Part shown: one piece after another, positions 10,319 to 22,171 of the stretch
Layout of the letters: each line of letters begins with the position of its first letter
Numbering within the stretch: the first letter of the stretch is position 1
Source: Limnanthes douglasii subsp. nivea
Taxonomy: Eukaryota; Streptophyta; Magnoliopsida; Brassicales; Limnanthaceae
Assembly: GCA_036936605.1 (NCBI GenBank)
Contig: JAUPFV010000004.1
Location: forward strand, 93,026,334 to 93,090,333
Length of the DNA stretch: 64,000 nucleotides
Direction: 5' to 3'
Program-made: the position numbers and the translations under genes
The notes under the pieces: model-generated
Databases searched by the model: none
What the model saw: the letters and a program-made list of their open reading frames with translations, nothing else
Told to the model about the DNA's origin: nothing

Positions 10319-10325
10319 ATTTATA
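10319..10325 (-). promoter_or_regulatory. TATA box for the E1 opposite-strand gene
   Basis: The minus strand reads ACTATAAATTCAC, about 100 nt before the ATG at 10217, followed by a pyrimidine-rich leader with TCTCTC. The E3 counterpart has TATAAATA at 36644-36651, about 85 nt before its ATG. The same spacing in two copies supports a real promoter inside the element, firing against the genomic transcript. Confidence 0.55.
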
Positions 10326-10640
10326 GTAGATTTGAAGAAAAATGAGTTGATTCCTAGGAGAATCCGAAAAGTTGGGTAATGATTAAAAGACGGCGCTGAT
10401 GTCACTATTGGCAATTAAAGAGATTACTTGTTAAAGAAGGTGGTGCGAAATTCGAGGTGAAAAAACGGCTGGAATGGCCAATCAGAAAGCGACACGTGTC
10501 CCACTAACTCTGGCAAAAACCGTTTGGAATTCGTAACGTTTGATCTGTCCGGGTATACCCACAGCTCTGTCCGGATTAAGAACCACTTCATTCATCGGAC
10601 TGTTTTTCAGTTCTTTGACAAAGACACTTGCTCAAACACC

Positions 10641-10655
10641 TAAAAAAGGGGCTCC
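10641..10655 (+). other. Polypurine tract of E1
   Basis: TAAAAAAGGGGCTCC lies immediately before the 3' LTR and fits the plus-strand priming site of an LTR retrotransposon. The stretch 10218-10640 upstream holds only the opposite-strand promoter. Confidence 0.7.
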
Positions 10656-11114
10656 TGATGAGTCTGAATTCAGCATGCTCCCCGGAAGGGTAAATCAGTC
10701 TAAGTCTCTCCGAACACCGGACAGGCTACAGGGACATAAATCGGACAGACCATTTGGACCGGACAGATCACTTCGAACATTTGAACTTAAGGCAGTTCGA
10801 ACTATGACTAAAGTACTAAAAAACCTAAACACTTCCTGACTAAGCTACCTGCCCTCCTGCTTAGAACTCATGGGTCTTTAAACATGACCCGGGTCCATTA
10901 AACATGACCGGAAAGCCCATAAGGGCCCAAACATCTTACTATAAATACCCAACCACCAGCATTAACTATGGGTAATGAAAATTAACTGCTACCAAGCTGC
11001 TTAATTCTCTCTCCACCTTTAAACACTCACACACCACCGTTAAACACCCATACACCACCTTGAAACTCAACTTAAAATTACTAGCCTACCCTCAGGCGAT
11101 TATTATCCACATCA
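10656..11114 (+). repeat. 3' LTR of E1
   Basis: 459 bp, aligned end to end with 612-1070 with about 7 substitutions by eye and no indels. It ends ATCCACATCA and is followed by the target duplication AAGCC at 11115-11119. Confidence 0.95.
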
Positions 11115-11700
11115 AAGCCCACAACACTTCTTGTAGATAATCTAGCCATTTTCCAGCCTTACCCTCCAAATTCTTTTTAAGCCCATCTACATCTGTCCGA
11201 TTAGTCACCTCGACTTGGAAATTTTCTTGGGGGTGAAAAGGTACTGAGAAGCTTTGTTGTATCCCCTTAGATGCACAGAAGGCTTTCATCTCTTTGTTAT
11301 CGAATTGTGGTCCTTTGTTCATTGTTATTTTCCTCGGAGACCCAAAGCGACAACATATGTTAGAGAAAATAAATGTGATCATATTCTTAGCTCTTGCGCT
11401 TTCCAAAGGCTCAGTTTCCACCCACTTAAAAAATAATCGACTACAACAATGATTGTGTATCAACCTCCAGCTGCCATCGGTAAAGGTCCTTTCAGTTCAA
11501 TGCCCCGTCGGTCAAATGGTAAAGACTTAGGTCTTGATTCAAGGAGCACACGTAGTGCATGGATTACATTAGCAAATCTTTGGTAGGTATCGCATTTCTG
11601 CACTAATTCCTTAGCATCCGAGGAGAGGGTCGGCCAGTAATACCCACCAAGAAAGACTATTCGTATCAATGTTTTGTAACCACAATACATTGATCCTTCC
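11115..11700 (-). pseudogene. E2 integrase, N-terminal and core part
   Basis: Minus-strand frames 11460-11690 and 11115-11463 give the integrase zinc-finger region (CGYKTLIRIVFLGGYYWP, then CDTYQRFANVIHA; the second Cys is now Tyr). The core motifs MNKGPQFDNKEM and FHPQENFQVEVTNRT follow. The catalytic Asp of the usual TDNGP motif reads MNKGP, so the site is damaged. The sequence stops at VLWA where E1 is inserted. Confidence 0.8.
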
Positions 11701-12005
11701 CCGTCATGAAACTATGAAAGTATCATCTGTGACTCATCTTTTCCTAAACATCGGATTAAAGGCCGGCTAAAAGGATTTTTATATAGAACATCTCCGAGTA
11801 CAACATACATGTATGCCTTGAATCGTATTCTTTTAGCCATCCCCTTATCAGCTGGTAATATATTATTCAAAAAAGATTCTTGGATCTCGCTCCTCTAGTC
11901 TTTTGCTATACCTGTAAAAATTTGGAAAGCTTCAGCACATCCTTCAACTGATTCAGATCCCTTTACAATAGAAGGGTTTTCTTGTATGATTATCCAAGGG
12001 CATTC

Positions 12006-12420
12006 CTATAAGTAAGAAGCTTTAGCCAAAGAATCAGATACTGAATTTCCAGCTCTGTGAATATGTTCGTATTTGACGCCCTTAAAAGTCAAAGTTAAAA
12101 CCTTCATAGCCCTCAAATATTTCACTAAGTGATCTTTTCTTGCCTTCGACGGGCCAGATGCATGGTTTATGAGAAGTTGTGAATCACTTATCAGCCTTAC
12201 TCTTTTAGCTCCACAAATTTTAGCAAGTCTTAAGCTTGCCAAAGCATCTTCGTACTTGGCTTCGTTATTTGATGCTTTAAACCCAAATCGTTTGGATTGA
12301 TACATTGTGATTCCCTCCGGAGAAACCAATTGAACACCTACTCTACAACCATACGAGTTTGATCCCTTATCAGTTGAGATGGTCCAGTCTGCTCAAAGTT
12401 CTTCTTCATCGACTTCCATA
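12006..12420 (-). pseudogene. E2 second RNase H
   Basis: The minus-strand frame contains KRFGFKASNNEAKYEDALA and RVRLISDSQLLINHASG, matching the second RNase H of E1 and E3. The start of the domain is broken by an internal stop. Confidence 0.75.
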
Positions 12421-12554
12421 TCATTATGCTCAAAGTGAAATTTAACTAAGAAGTCAGCTAATGCTTGTGCTTTAATAGCAGTTCTTGGTTAAAATTTAAT
12501 ATCAAAATCCCCAGCCTCAACCGACCACTTAATCATTCTCCCCGACACATTAGG

Positions 12555-12706
12555 CCTTTGTAACATATTATTCAATGGAAAATATGTTCGTACAACAATT
12601 GAATAAGTCTGAAAGTAAGGCCTCATTTTTCCTTTGTAACATATTATTCAATGGAAAATATGTTCGTACAACAATTGAATAAGTCTGAAAGTAAGGCCTC
12701 ATTTTT
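12555..12706. repeat. 76-bp tandem duplication inside E2 pol
   Basis: The segment starting CCTTTGTAAC at 12555 is repeated almost exactly from 12631. It duplicates the RNase H-linker coding sequence of E2 and is a local slippage or repair event. Confidence 0.9.
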
Positions 12707-14024
12707 CGCAGGGATATAACTGTGCAAGGGCTAGCTTTGATAACCCGAGGTATCGTTTCTCAACATATATAAGACTTTTACTCACATAATATACCGGCCT
12801 CAGAACATTGCCCTCTTCTCGGATTAAAACCGCACGCACCGCGAAATCTGACACTGCCAAATAGATATATAACTCTTCCCCTGGATTTGGCTTTGTCAAG
12901 ATTTCCAGTGAAGAAAGGTATTCTTTGATCTGATGAAAAGCATCCGAACATTCTTAAGTCCAGTCAAAACAATTTGATTTTCTTAGAACTTGGAAAAAAG
13001 GAGTGCATTTATCCGATGACCGTAATATAAACCTATTCAATGCTGCCAATCTTTCTATCAAGATCTGTACCTCTTTGATTATTTGTGGTGGGGTCATAGT
13101 ACTCAGAGCCTTTAATTGTACCGGGTCGGCTTCCATACCCTGCTCACTAACTATGTAGCCTAAAAAATTTCTTGATCTTACCCCAAACGTGTATTTTTCT
13201 GGATTCAATTTCAGGTTTATCTTTCTCAAATTGGCAAATATTTCGTCTGAGTCAGCCAAATGGTTTTCATCCTTTGAGATTTTGACTAACATTTCATCAA
13301 TGTAAACCTCAATATTTCTTCCAATTTGAGACTCAAAAGATTTGTTTATTAAACGTTGGTATATCGTACGGCATTCTTCAATATAAATGGTATTACATTG
13401 TAGCAGTGTAAACCTCTTCTGGTGATAAAAGTTGTACTTTCTTGATCTCTTGGATCCATTTGGATCTAATATACCCGTCATAAGCATCTATAAAAGATAA
13501 CAACCGGTTCCTTGAAGTTGAATCAATTAATGATCTATTCTGGGCACAAGGAAAGGATCTTTTAGGCACGCTCTGTTTAAATCGGTGAAGTCCGCACACA
13601 TTCGTCACTTGTCATTCTTCTTCTTTACTAGAACCAGATTAGCAGTCCATAAAAGATATTGTGACTCGCGTATGTGACCCACTTTAGTTAAACGATCCAC
13701 CTCTGCCATTATAGCTTCAGTTTTTTCTTGAGAAAAAGATATCCTCTTCTGTATGATCGAACGAACATTGCTTTGTACCGTAAGCCTATAAGAGATGACG
13801 TTTACTGGAACCCCTGTGACATCCTCTGTACACTATGCAAACAAATGTAATTTGGTTGAAAGAAAATTGATTAAACTTTCTTTTACCTCCAGAGATAATC
13901 TCGTGCCAATTTTAAGGCTGTTTCCCGGAAATAAGATATGATCCTCAAAGCTATCATTTGGGACCATGAAACCCGGGGGCTTCATTTGGATCATCCACGA
14001 GATCAGACTCCGGGAGCCTTCCAC
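12699..14024 (-). pseudogene. E2 reverse transcriptase and first RNase H
   Basis: Minus-strand fragments read EVKESLINFL (13833-14024), then DFTDLNRACLKDPFL, LLSFIDAYDGY, and IGRNIEVYIDEMLVK (12954-13487), then the first RNase H with YYVSKSLIYVEKRYLGL (12699-12899). The catalytic YIDD reads YIDE and there are many stops. Confidence 0.85.
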
Positions 14025-14030
14025 TGATTG

Positions 14031-14725
14031 CTATTCTTTTTTATTCAACCCTCTTAACCTGTTTGGGGCCAACGTTGCTCGGTAACACTCTTTTTCCATC
14101 TTCTGGTTCCTTATTATTGTTCCCACATTGCTTCCCACTACGTACTTCAAATATTGATGGACAGTTGATAGCATGACATGAAATTTAGATAACCAAGACC
14201 TTCCGAAGATAGAATTATAAAATGTGGGAGCATCTACCACTACAAATAAGAATGCAACTACCTTCTTGAATGGTCCTCGACCCAATTCTACCATCCCCCC
14301 GAACTCTCGAACTACCTCAGTCGTAGCCCCGGTGAATCCGAATATCGTTCGATCGTATCGCAAGATTGTTGGTGGGTTTTTTATCTCGCTATAATTAGAC
14401 ATAATCATTATGTTAGCTGAACTACCTGTATCAATCAAAACAATTTGTATCTCATTTCCCACTATCTCACTCTCATAACTACTACATCCTCATGCGGACC
14501 GGCTACATCTCTCATGTCATCATCTTCGAAGTAGAGTATTGGAGATGGATATCTACACGGATGTGTTGAAGCGTCTACTTCCAGTTGTGTTGCTAGACTA
14601 AGGATGTGTCTCTTTCGGGAGTAATTTGATATTCCTACAACTGTATCTACCCCAAATAAATTAAGTGACTCAAAGAAAGCACATAATTCACTAACCTTTC
14701 TTCTTGTTATTGGTTCTTCTACCAT
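14031..14725 (-). pseudogene. E2 aspartic protease and upstream linker
   Basis: Minus-strand frame 14462-14725 has FFESLNLFGVDTV and DDMRDVAGPHEDVVV. Frame 14031-14462 has the protease active site LIDTGSSANIM followed by IFGFTGATTEVVREFGG. The frames abut with a shift between them. Confidence 0.8.
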
Positions 14726-15223
14726 GTTTATGTTGTTTCTGCACGGTTTTGGGTCTAAATACTCAGCAGAGGTATCGAATGCATCTATAGATTCTTTATC
14801 GATTCTTTTTTATATCATCCTCGTATCCTCTTGATTAGGAACAGCTTCTTGTTTGAGAGAAACTTTTGAATTCTTCTTCACAAAATTGATAAAATTCCCA
14901 TTTTATATCAAGTATTGTACTTCTTATTTTAGCGCCACACAATATTTTGTATCATGCCTGATATCCTCATGATACTGACAATACTTGTTTTTTCTATGCT
15001 CCCTTGGAGTCTTCATTGGGAAAGGCTTAAAAAAGTGTACGTTCGAACATGCATTTTAAAAGATAGTAAATACACACTCAGTTAACTCAACATAATGAGC
15101 TCGTTGGACCCATTTGTTGGACATGGGCTGGATAAACTTTTGATTGTTGACTACAGGTGTGTACTGTTGAGTGTTGACTACCCTTTGAGGTTCTTGAATT
15201 ATTACTTGTACTGGTGCTCGGGG

Positions 15224-16694
15224 TCAAACTATAGTTTTTGAATGCGATACTTGCTGTCGGATGTTCACTGGTGCCACACTGGCTCTTATCATGGTCGGAT
15301 CTTGGCAGATTGGATTCAGATTAAATTGCGATATCGATTTTATCTCTGACGCTCTAGTTTCTTCAACTAAAATTCGCTTCTCTATCTTATCCAACAATGG
15401 TTTGAATGTCATAGCCTACGTCTCTGCGGTATTATCCTTCATCACACCTGGAAGCAAGCCCATTCGGAAGGCAGCTAGAGCCACTTTGTCTTCACAAAAT
15501 TCCATATTTGTCTTAACTTAGATGAAACGCTTTGTATACTCTTTGAGACTCTCACCAACATTTTTCCTGCAGTAGATTATAGTTTCCCAATTTTCTCTGA
15601 ACTTCTTGCTTCCATCACAATATTGTCAGAACATGCTCCAAGACATATCAAAATTCTTGATACACCCTTGAGGTAAACGATTATACCACTTCGACGCAGC
15701 ATTCATGAAAGTTTGAGAGAAAGCCATGTATAATAACTTGTCATCTTCGTCGTAATTGATTAGGATATTCTTGAACAGTTCGATGTGGCTATTCGGATCT
15801 TGTGTGCCATCAAAATTTTCCAACTTAGATATGTCGAACCACTTTGGGAGATGCCCATAAAATATTACTGGAGATCGTGGAGATGACCTCCAACTATGTC
15901 CGACCTTATATGCGCTTCCCCCGGTTCTTCATTTCTTGTCGCATATAGACTTTCCTCGAATGGGAAAGTAAACTAATTATTGGCTCAATAATCCTGATTA
16001 TAGATGTTAGATTGAATTTTCCTCTAAAGAGTTACATGTTCTTATCGAATTACATTTACTGCTTCGTCAGGCTCTTTGGAATATAACTTTCTCTTTTCGT
16101 GATCATGTTTTTTCTTCCTCGAACTCTTAATCATTCGACTAGTTCGATGGGAACTTTTGTGTACCCTCGAATCTCTCTGTTTCTGACCTGCTTTATGTCT
16201 AGAATTGGTATTCGATGATGAAAATTCATCTGAACTAAGAGAAGTATACTCACTAGATTCTGATGACTCATATCGTTGTTCAGATCTAGCTCGCTTTTTG
16301 CAGGATCGACGAATTTTTCTCCGATGCCTTTCTTCGGATCGATTGACATCATGGGCCTGATCTGCCATTGTATGATCTCGTCGGACATCTGATTTGATTC
16401 TACGAGAGCTGATTATTGCTTCATTTTCAATCTTTAGCCTTTCAATGTCCTCCAACAGCTATTTTCGTCTGGCAATCAAAACACATTTTTCGAGGAGCTC
16501 TTCATCATATCGATTATTGTTATTTTTTCATTTATCACTTGCTTTTCCATCACAGGATCTCCAGATGAGACTCTGATCAAAGTTTTTGTCAGATTTGCCT
16601 CTATCTCTCCACAAATTTTAGTTTCCATTGTTTTTTTTAGATTATTTTTGCGGTTTTGGAACGGTGATTCCGGGTACCACTCAGCTTTCCACAT
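15224..16694 (-). pseudogene. E2 gag
   Basis: Minus-strand fragments read MWKAEWYPESPFQNRKN near the start (16694), a charged Ser/Arg/Lys-rich region (16042-16455), the gag core MENFDGTQDPNSHIELF with WYNRLPQGCIKNFD (15626-15823), and a later piece (15224-15412). Stops separate all of them. Confidence 0.75.
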
Positions 16695-16707
16695 ACGGCA
16701 CCACTAG

Positions 16708-17104
16708 TGAACTCAGATAATTCTTAAAGATAAATCTAGATATATAAATATTAGTATGAGAATGTATGTCGAAGAAATGTCGTATTAGATACTTTTTGTG
16801 AGAGAATCAGTATTTAGTAGAGAGAGAAAGATACAAAAGGAATAAATGTAGTAATAATTGATTAATCATTGGCTCATTCTCCAAAAAGGGAATGTCCTTT
16901 TATAGTACAAGGATCAAATGGTGAATTTACATGTTTGATATTAATAAATAGACTTTCTCACCCCACTCATTTACTCTTTGCAAACAAGTTCTAAGGGTAT
17001 ATTATTTAGCCCCTCAATCCTTATGCTTGTTTTTAGTTTAGCCCTTGGCCACTAAATACATTAACTTAGTATTTATTATTCTCTATATTTTCCTTCCCTT
17101 ATCA
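16708..17104 (-). repeat. 5' LTR of E2
   Basis: Read on the minus strand this starts TGATAAGGGAAGG (17104 leftwards) and ends GAGTTCA (16708). It contains a TATA box with TATAAAAGGAC near 16900. It is followed by CTAG and a primer-site-like TGGTGCCGTATGTGG. The paired LTR lies outside the window, so the exact borders rest on similarity to E3. Confidence 0.65.
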
Positions 17105-17779
17105 GCATAAACTTTTATTTTCCTACAATAATGTAACGATAGATCATACATGTAAATGCTTATTTAAATATAGAAAAACAATTTACAGAAGTTCCTACTT
17201 AGTTTTATTCACCAACTCACTACTTCTAACTTTTATGGCCTCATTAAAGAACTTTTATGTTTTTAACAAAATTATAGAACGGTAGTGTAAAGAAGATGAT
17301 AATACAAAAAATATATGTTTCGTCTCAAATTCGAAGAAGGAGATGAGTTGGTGGTGAAAGGTTTTGGGATTTAAAGTTTCACATTTTAGGATGAATTGAG
17401 TCAATGATTTGGGTTTGGTTCTGTGTTTGTATTGAATTTGGGTCACACACCTAATTAATTAGGTGGTTATTTAATTTAGGTAATAAAAATGGTAAAAAAA
17501 AATAGGCGGGCTAATAAATTTGGTAAAAATTGGGATATGTAGTAAAATATTAAGCGGGCTTCAAACTGTAACCAGCCCATTGTGTCATAAATTATTTTTT
17601 CCATGACTTTAAAAATTAAAAATAAAATAAAATAAATTTGTTGTTAATTTGTTTCAACAAGACGCGTTGTGCAATCCTTTTTTGAGGGCGACCTTAGAAT
17701 TCTAGACCTAAAAACCAAGATATACGCGTCCGTCCTCAAACACTTGTTGTCCATAGTTAGTAAAAATGACAGCTCAATC
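17105..17779. other. Unassigned AT-rich sequence
   Basis: No gene, RNA or repeat recognised. Short open frames here have no recognisable motif. Confidence 0.4.
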
Positions 17780-18640
17780 TAGTGTGACTGGAATAACTCT
17801 TAGAAGATTCAAAATAAAAACTTATGGTCTGTAAAGAATGGATCTTCTCCATCTTGGACTTGGAGGGAAAATTTAATTCGAGGAAACTTGCTAGCAAATT
17901 ATATAGGGTGACGATTGGTAATGAGGAAAAATACCTCCTTGTGGTATAACTTATGGCTGCTCTTTACCTCTTTTGTAAACACTTTGGGCAAATATTACTC
18001 GTTGAAACCTCCAAGAGATCAACCATCTCATTCTCTTTCCTATTCCTCATAGTGGCAGTTATGTTAATGTGAATTGTTGGTCTGCCAAGAATTGGAATGT
18101 TATATTCACTATTAAAGATACTTATGATGCAAGATGTACTCCCACACTTATTTTTTGGTAGGAAAGGTTAGTTTGGAATAAGCATAATATTCCTTCATTC
18201 TTTTATCATTTGGCTTGCCATCTTGGGTAAGTTAATGACTCGAGACAAGCTCATTAACTAGAGTAGAAACTCCCCTCTTAATTATATGTTGTACAACTCA
18301 AGTGTTGACTTTATCAACCATAATTTTTTATGATCTTGCTTACACTCAAATTATCTGAACTACTTCCAGCTCCAAGATTGGGTTCATCATCCATGGTAGG
18401 GATTGACCTTCATGGTATAGGGAGCTTCGAACTGCAATCCTTCTAGATACCCCCGTTTATGGTGTGCCTATTTTGGTGGTATTATTTATCACATTTGGTG
18501 GGAGATGAACTCAAGAATTTTTTGATCTCCTCTCGTCATTGGATCTATAGTGTCGCACCATGTAATTTTTGACCTTCCATTTAGATTCTTTGGATCCAAT
18601 GTGGTTTGACCGACGCAATCTTGTGCCTAGTTACTCACTT
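17780..18640 (+). pseudogene. Relic of LINE reverse-transcriptase C-terminal region
   Basis: Broken plus-strand frames resemble the region after RT in plant L1-type LINEs: NGSSPSWTWRENLIRGNLL, then TSLWYNLWL, a Trp-rich stretch and IWWEMNSRIF near 18495. Many stops and shifts. No intact RT core is seen, so this is a truncated old copy. Confidence 0.5.
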
Positions 18641-19993
18641 AATTTTTCGGTAGCATGTTCTTCTCCGTTTTTGTGGATGCTCCATGGTATTTTTTCTTGT
18701 GTTGGCTCTCCTCTCATAGGCTTCAGTTGGTTCTCTTAGCTTTGGCTCTCCTCTCATCTCCCCCTTCATTGCATTTTGCTCATATGTTTTACTTAATTTG
18801 GGAAAAAAGTTGTAGTCGATTGGTTTATTTTCGTTGGATTTCAACGCATAGTTTTTTATGTGTTTTCTAAACTTTTTTTTTATTTCCGGGTTTTGTCGAA
18901 ATTTATTTATCTGTTAATTTTTTGTTATTTTTTTATAAGAAAATATAATATAAATAAATAAATTGGTTACAACTACTTCGAGGCATTCTCTGACCAAAAA
19001 ACAAGTTAAACTATTATACACTCCTATGGGTATTCCCCGCAAATAGTGTATTGAAGTAAAGTACAAAATAACATTTTGAGTTAGAGCAGCAATCCGCAAC
19101 ATCGCAAGAACTGACAAGGCGCTCCTGAGTAAAAAATGAAGAGTAAAAAAAATTTGGATAAGACCTGCAAACAATAATTAAGTTAGATCTAAATTTTAAC
19201 ATGCCCAAGACACATGAGGATTTGATGGTCTAATCATTTGATAAGTATTACGAATTATAAATTTGTTATTCTAACTCAGAATCCAGCTCTTTATATCTTC
19301 CCTATCCTGCGCAATTTCGTAGACTCGATAATGTTTTGACGATATTGATCTATAAGAGAGATTTTGAAGAGTCGGGGGGTCGAATCAGAGGGAAGTGGAT
19401 GTATGGTCCCGAATTCAGAATTTATAAAGCTTTGAAACGGTGGCTCTTCAATTTCTACTTTTAAAATCATAAATCACAATGTAATTTGGACTAAGCGACT
19501 TTTAAACCTGAGATTTTCATCACCGAATCAGACCATAAAAATAGAGGAAAATTGGAATAACTCTTTAAAAACGGAGGATAAAAACTGAAAACAAATATAC
19601 TCAAGTTTTCGAAATATTTTTGTTATTTAATTGAATACTTCAATGCGGATCCATTATATATTATGTACTACAATACAAACAATCAATAATAACTTAAAAT
19701 ATTCTAATTTTAAAATATTCTCAGCTTATATCGATGAGCAATATTTTTATTTAATTTAACGTTTTATTTATTATCAAACTAAATAATAATAGTTGACTAA
19801 TATAAAGGTAAATGTAAATGAGAAGTAAATTTTGATCGAAATAACTAGAAATTCAGTCATAATTGGATTGCATTTTAATGTTAAGATAGATTATTAAAAT
19901 TGTGTGTTCGAGTTGATTTTTGAACTGATGATCAAATTTGTTTTGCTAAATATGCTGATTATATCTATATATTCCGGTAAATTTGCCTCCAAA
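18641..19993. other. Unassigned AT-rich sequence
   Basis: Nothing recognised. A T- and A-rich tail (18870-18960) may be the 3' end of the LINE relic. Confidence 0.35.
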
Positions 19994-20199
19994 GGGTAGC
20001 CGAGTTGGTTGAGTATGGCATTCTTATGACCAAAAAATCATGAGTTCGAGTCCTTCTACATACGCTTTCTCGGCTGAACTTGTCACCTTGTGTGGTTTAC
20101 CTTATGGCGTTGGTTTGCAAGCTATCGCGTCAGACACAGAGTTTACCCTGTGCACACTCATTACACTCTGAGTACCGGCTGGGGGTTCCCTCCAAAAAA
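19994..20199 (+). mobile_element. tRNA-derived SINE
   Basis: About 206 bp with internal RNA polymerase III promoter boxes. An A-box-like TAGCCGAGTTGG lies at 19997 and a B-box GTTCGAGTCC at 20044-20053. The 3' end is of the type ...CCGGCTGGGGGTTCCCTCC followed by a short A run, which is usual in plant SINEs. No clear target duplication was found. Confidence 0.7.
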
Positions 20200-21537
20200 T
20201 AATTCGGATCAATTCAAAATGATAGGGACGGAAGCGTGTAAATTTAATTTCAGAAGTATTCTGTGCCCACAATGTGAAATACAACAGACAAGTGGAAGTT
20301 ATTGCAGAACATTAATATACAACTGAAATTATTAAGTGGTTTTCACCGTTTCAAAATAAAAGTCGCATTGTTCTTGTAGATGTAATTTTTAATAACAAAA
20401 ACAAATTCCATCTATTTATCATTTTACGTATAAATGAAGTTATTGATTTAAATTAGAAATATGATTTAGTTAAATAATTAGAAAAAAAGTATGATAATAA
20501 CAATAATAATATCATTTAATCTATTTCGTGACTACTGATGAAAGAAATATTTTCGGACTCGGTCGGGTGTGCGGTTTGGACGACAAACCGATAAAGAAAA
20601 TGGATAAGTGAAGACCTTTGACGTGGACGGTCAATAAAAGACAACGACAAAGCCAACTGGATTCCTAAACTTAGAAAGGAACTTGTCATATTCAAAGAAC
20701 AGCAAATAACTTAAAAAGAACGTGTATCGGTGTATGTATGCTCGTATTTTAATTAGTAGATCGGATATATACACGAAACATAACTGGTTTGATAATGGCG
20801 ACAAGCTATCACATCCAATTTATTATTTCTTTTATATAAAAGATTTAAAAAAATATTTAATAAAAACTTTTATTATATCATTTTTATTATCTTCAATTTT
20901 ATATTTTTATATCACTCCTCTTCATTCACCATACTTCCACAAGCGTATAATTCTTTTATTTTAAATTTGCTATATATTCTAAAACCTCTAAAATTGAATC
21001 CAAAAAATTCAAATTACTCAAACATTAATAACAATCTAACGGAGGAGGAAACACTTAAATTATGAAAGGTCGTGGGCATTAGACTATTTGCGGTTGCTTA
21101 CGGAGGAAAACCATTAATGTATAGTGACGGATAGAGAGTCGGAATTACTGAAAACAATTGAGATCATATTTTTTTAAAGTGACACGTGATATGTAGAAGG
21201 CACGTATAGAACAATATTGTATCAAAGACTAATACATTTTTTACATACGAAATTGTATTCTATGGATTTCAAACTTTTTGGAATACAATTATTTATTCGT
21301 ATACTATAAGAAAGTTGAACTCAAACATAAAATGTATGAAAAAAGAATACAATATATACCTCGGAGCCCTCGATTATGCTCAAACATGGCTCAACCTCCT
21401 TCTGTTTAATAGTTTATTTATGCTTATACTAACAAGTTCAAACATATTGGTAACAACACAACAAATCGGTAAGCCATAATAGTTATAATTTAATGAAATT
21501 ATTATACTAATTTTACATTTTAAATGAATTTTTACAG
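20200..21537. other. Unassigned AT-rich sequence
   Basis: No gene or repeat recognised. The short frames lack domains. Confidence 0.35.
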
Positions 21538-21830
21538 TAACAAGTATTGGAGCAAGAAGTCTGCATGCCTCTTTGAAATGTTACCTTGGGACGGGCTTGC
21601 TTGTATTTGATGCATTTTAGGGAAGAGTGTATCATTTACTAGATATGTAACACATGAATATAAAATCATCATTCAAAAAAGTACGTTAATCTCTCAATTT
21701 GACTATGATGATTGGATATTCGAGGTTATTAGACATTTCGTGTCAGAATTTTCCCTCAAACTTATGAAAGCACAATACAAAAAGGCTAAAAAATAAAGAA
21801 CGATAAAGCAGAGTACGTATATGTTATTAT
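21538..21830 (+). pseudogene. Mutator-like transposase relic, part A
   Basis: Shifted frames read TSIGARSLHASLKCYLGTG, similar to the ExAHxxLKRYL region of Mutator-like (MULE/FAR1-type) transposases. They are followed by DDWIFEVIRHFVSEFSLKL and MKAQYKKAK. The reading leads to the left edge of E3 and continues on the other side at 37474. Confidence 0.5.
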
Positions 21831-22171
21831 TGATAAGGGTGGAATTCGCCGATAAAAATAATGAGGGTTCAATTGTAGATAAAAGATACTTGGTGTAATT
21901 ATTAATGTATTTAGGATCTTTCGGGGACCAATTTGTAAACATGGTACTTACCAAGAGGCCCATTAATTATGTAAACAGCCCACTAAAGATTGTAGTGGGT
22001 CCACCTTATTTTAGTATAAAAGATGATCCACTTTCTTGGTAGGTGCGACATTGAATATTATTCTATTCCATTTTCTCTCTCTCTACACTTTCTCTCTCTC
22101 TACACTTTCTCTCTCTAGTCACATCAAGCACAAGATCCGAAATATTCCCCCAAACATTTATTGACTCATCA
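21831..22171 (+). repeat. 5' LTR of E3
   Basis: Starts TGATAAGGGTGG and ends GACTCATCA. Compared with the 3' LTR it has about 30 extra bases near 21870 and one extra copy of a CT-rich 18-mer near 22090, plus a handful of substitutions. It holds a TATA-like TATAAAAGATG near 22015. Confidence 0.93.

Larger units (their letters stand above)
612..11114 (+). mobile_element. E1: near-complete Tat-type Ty3/gypsy retrotransposon
   Basis: A 10.5-kb element with 459-bp direct LTRs that begin TG and end CA (612-1070 and 10656-11114), flanked by the target duplication AAGCC (607-611 and 11115-11119). The coding order is gag, protease, RT, RNase H, second RNase H, integrase, then a 3.9-kb 3' region with a gene on the opposite strand. 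Dual RNase H and the opposite-strand gene are hallmarks of the plant Tat lineage. The two LTRs differ at about 7 sites by eye (about 1.5%), so the insertion is fairly young. Gag and protease nevertheless carry several in-frame stops and RT-RNase H a frameshift, so this copy is not autonomous. Confidence 0.95.
1..17104 (-). mobile_element. E2: decayed Tat-type Ty3/gypsy element, 3' end outside window, split by E1
   Basis: A minus-strand LTR retrotransposon. Reading right to left it has the 5' LTR (16708-17104), gag, protease, RT, RNase H and integrase. The integrase runs from about 11700 to 11115 and resumes at 611 after the inserted element E1, ending near 165. Every coding segment has stops and frameshifts, so E2 is old. 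The primer-site region next to the LTR (about 16687-16704) reads, on the minus strand, like the TGGCGCC-type site of E3. Its LTR starts TGATAAGG, like those of E3 and E6. The 3' LTR would lie left of base 1, so no target duplication can be checked. Confidence 0.85.

Noticed and set aside
20042..20053. Functional tRNA gene
   Set aside because: The A and B boxes are present, but no cloverleaf or acceptor stem can be formed and the tail is SINE-like.
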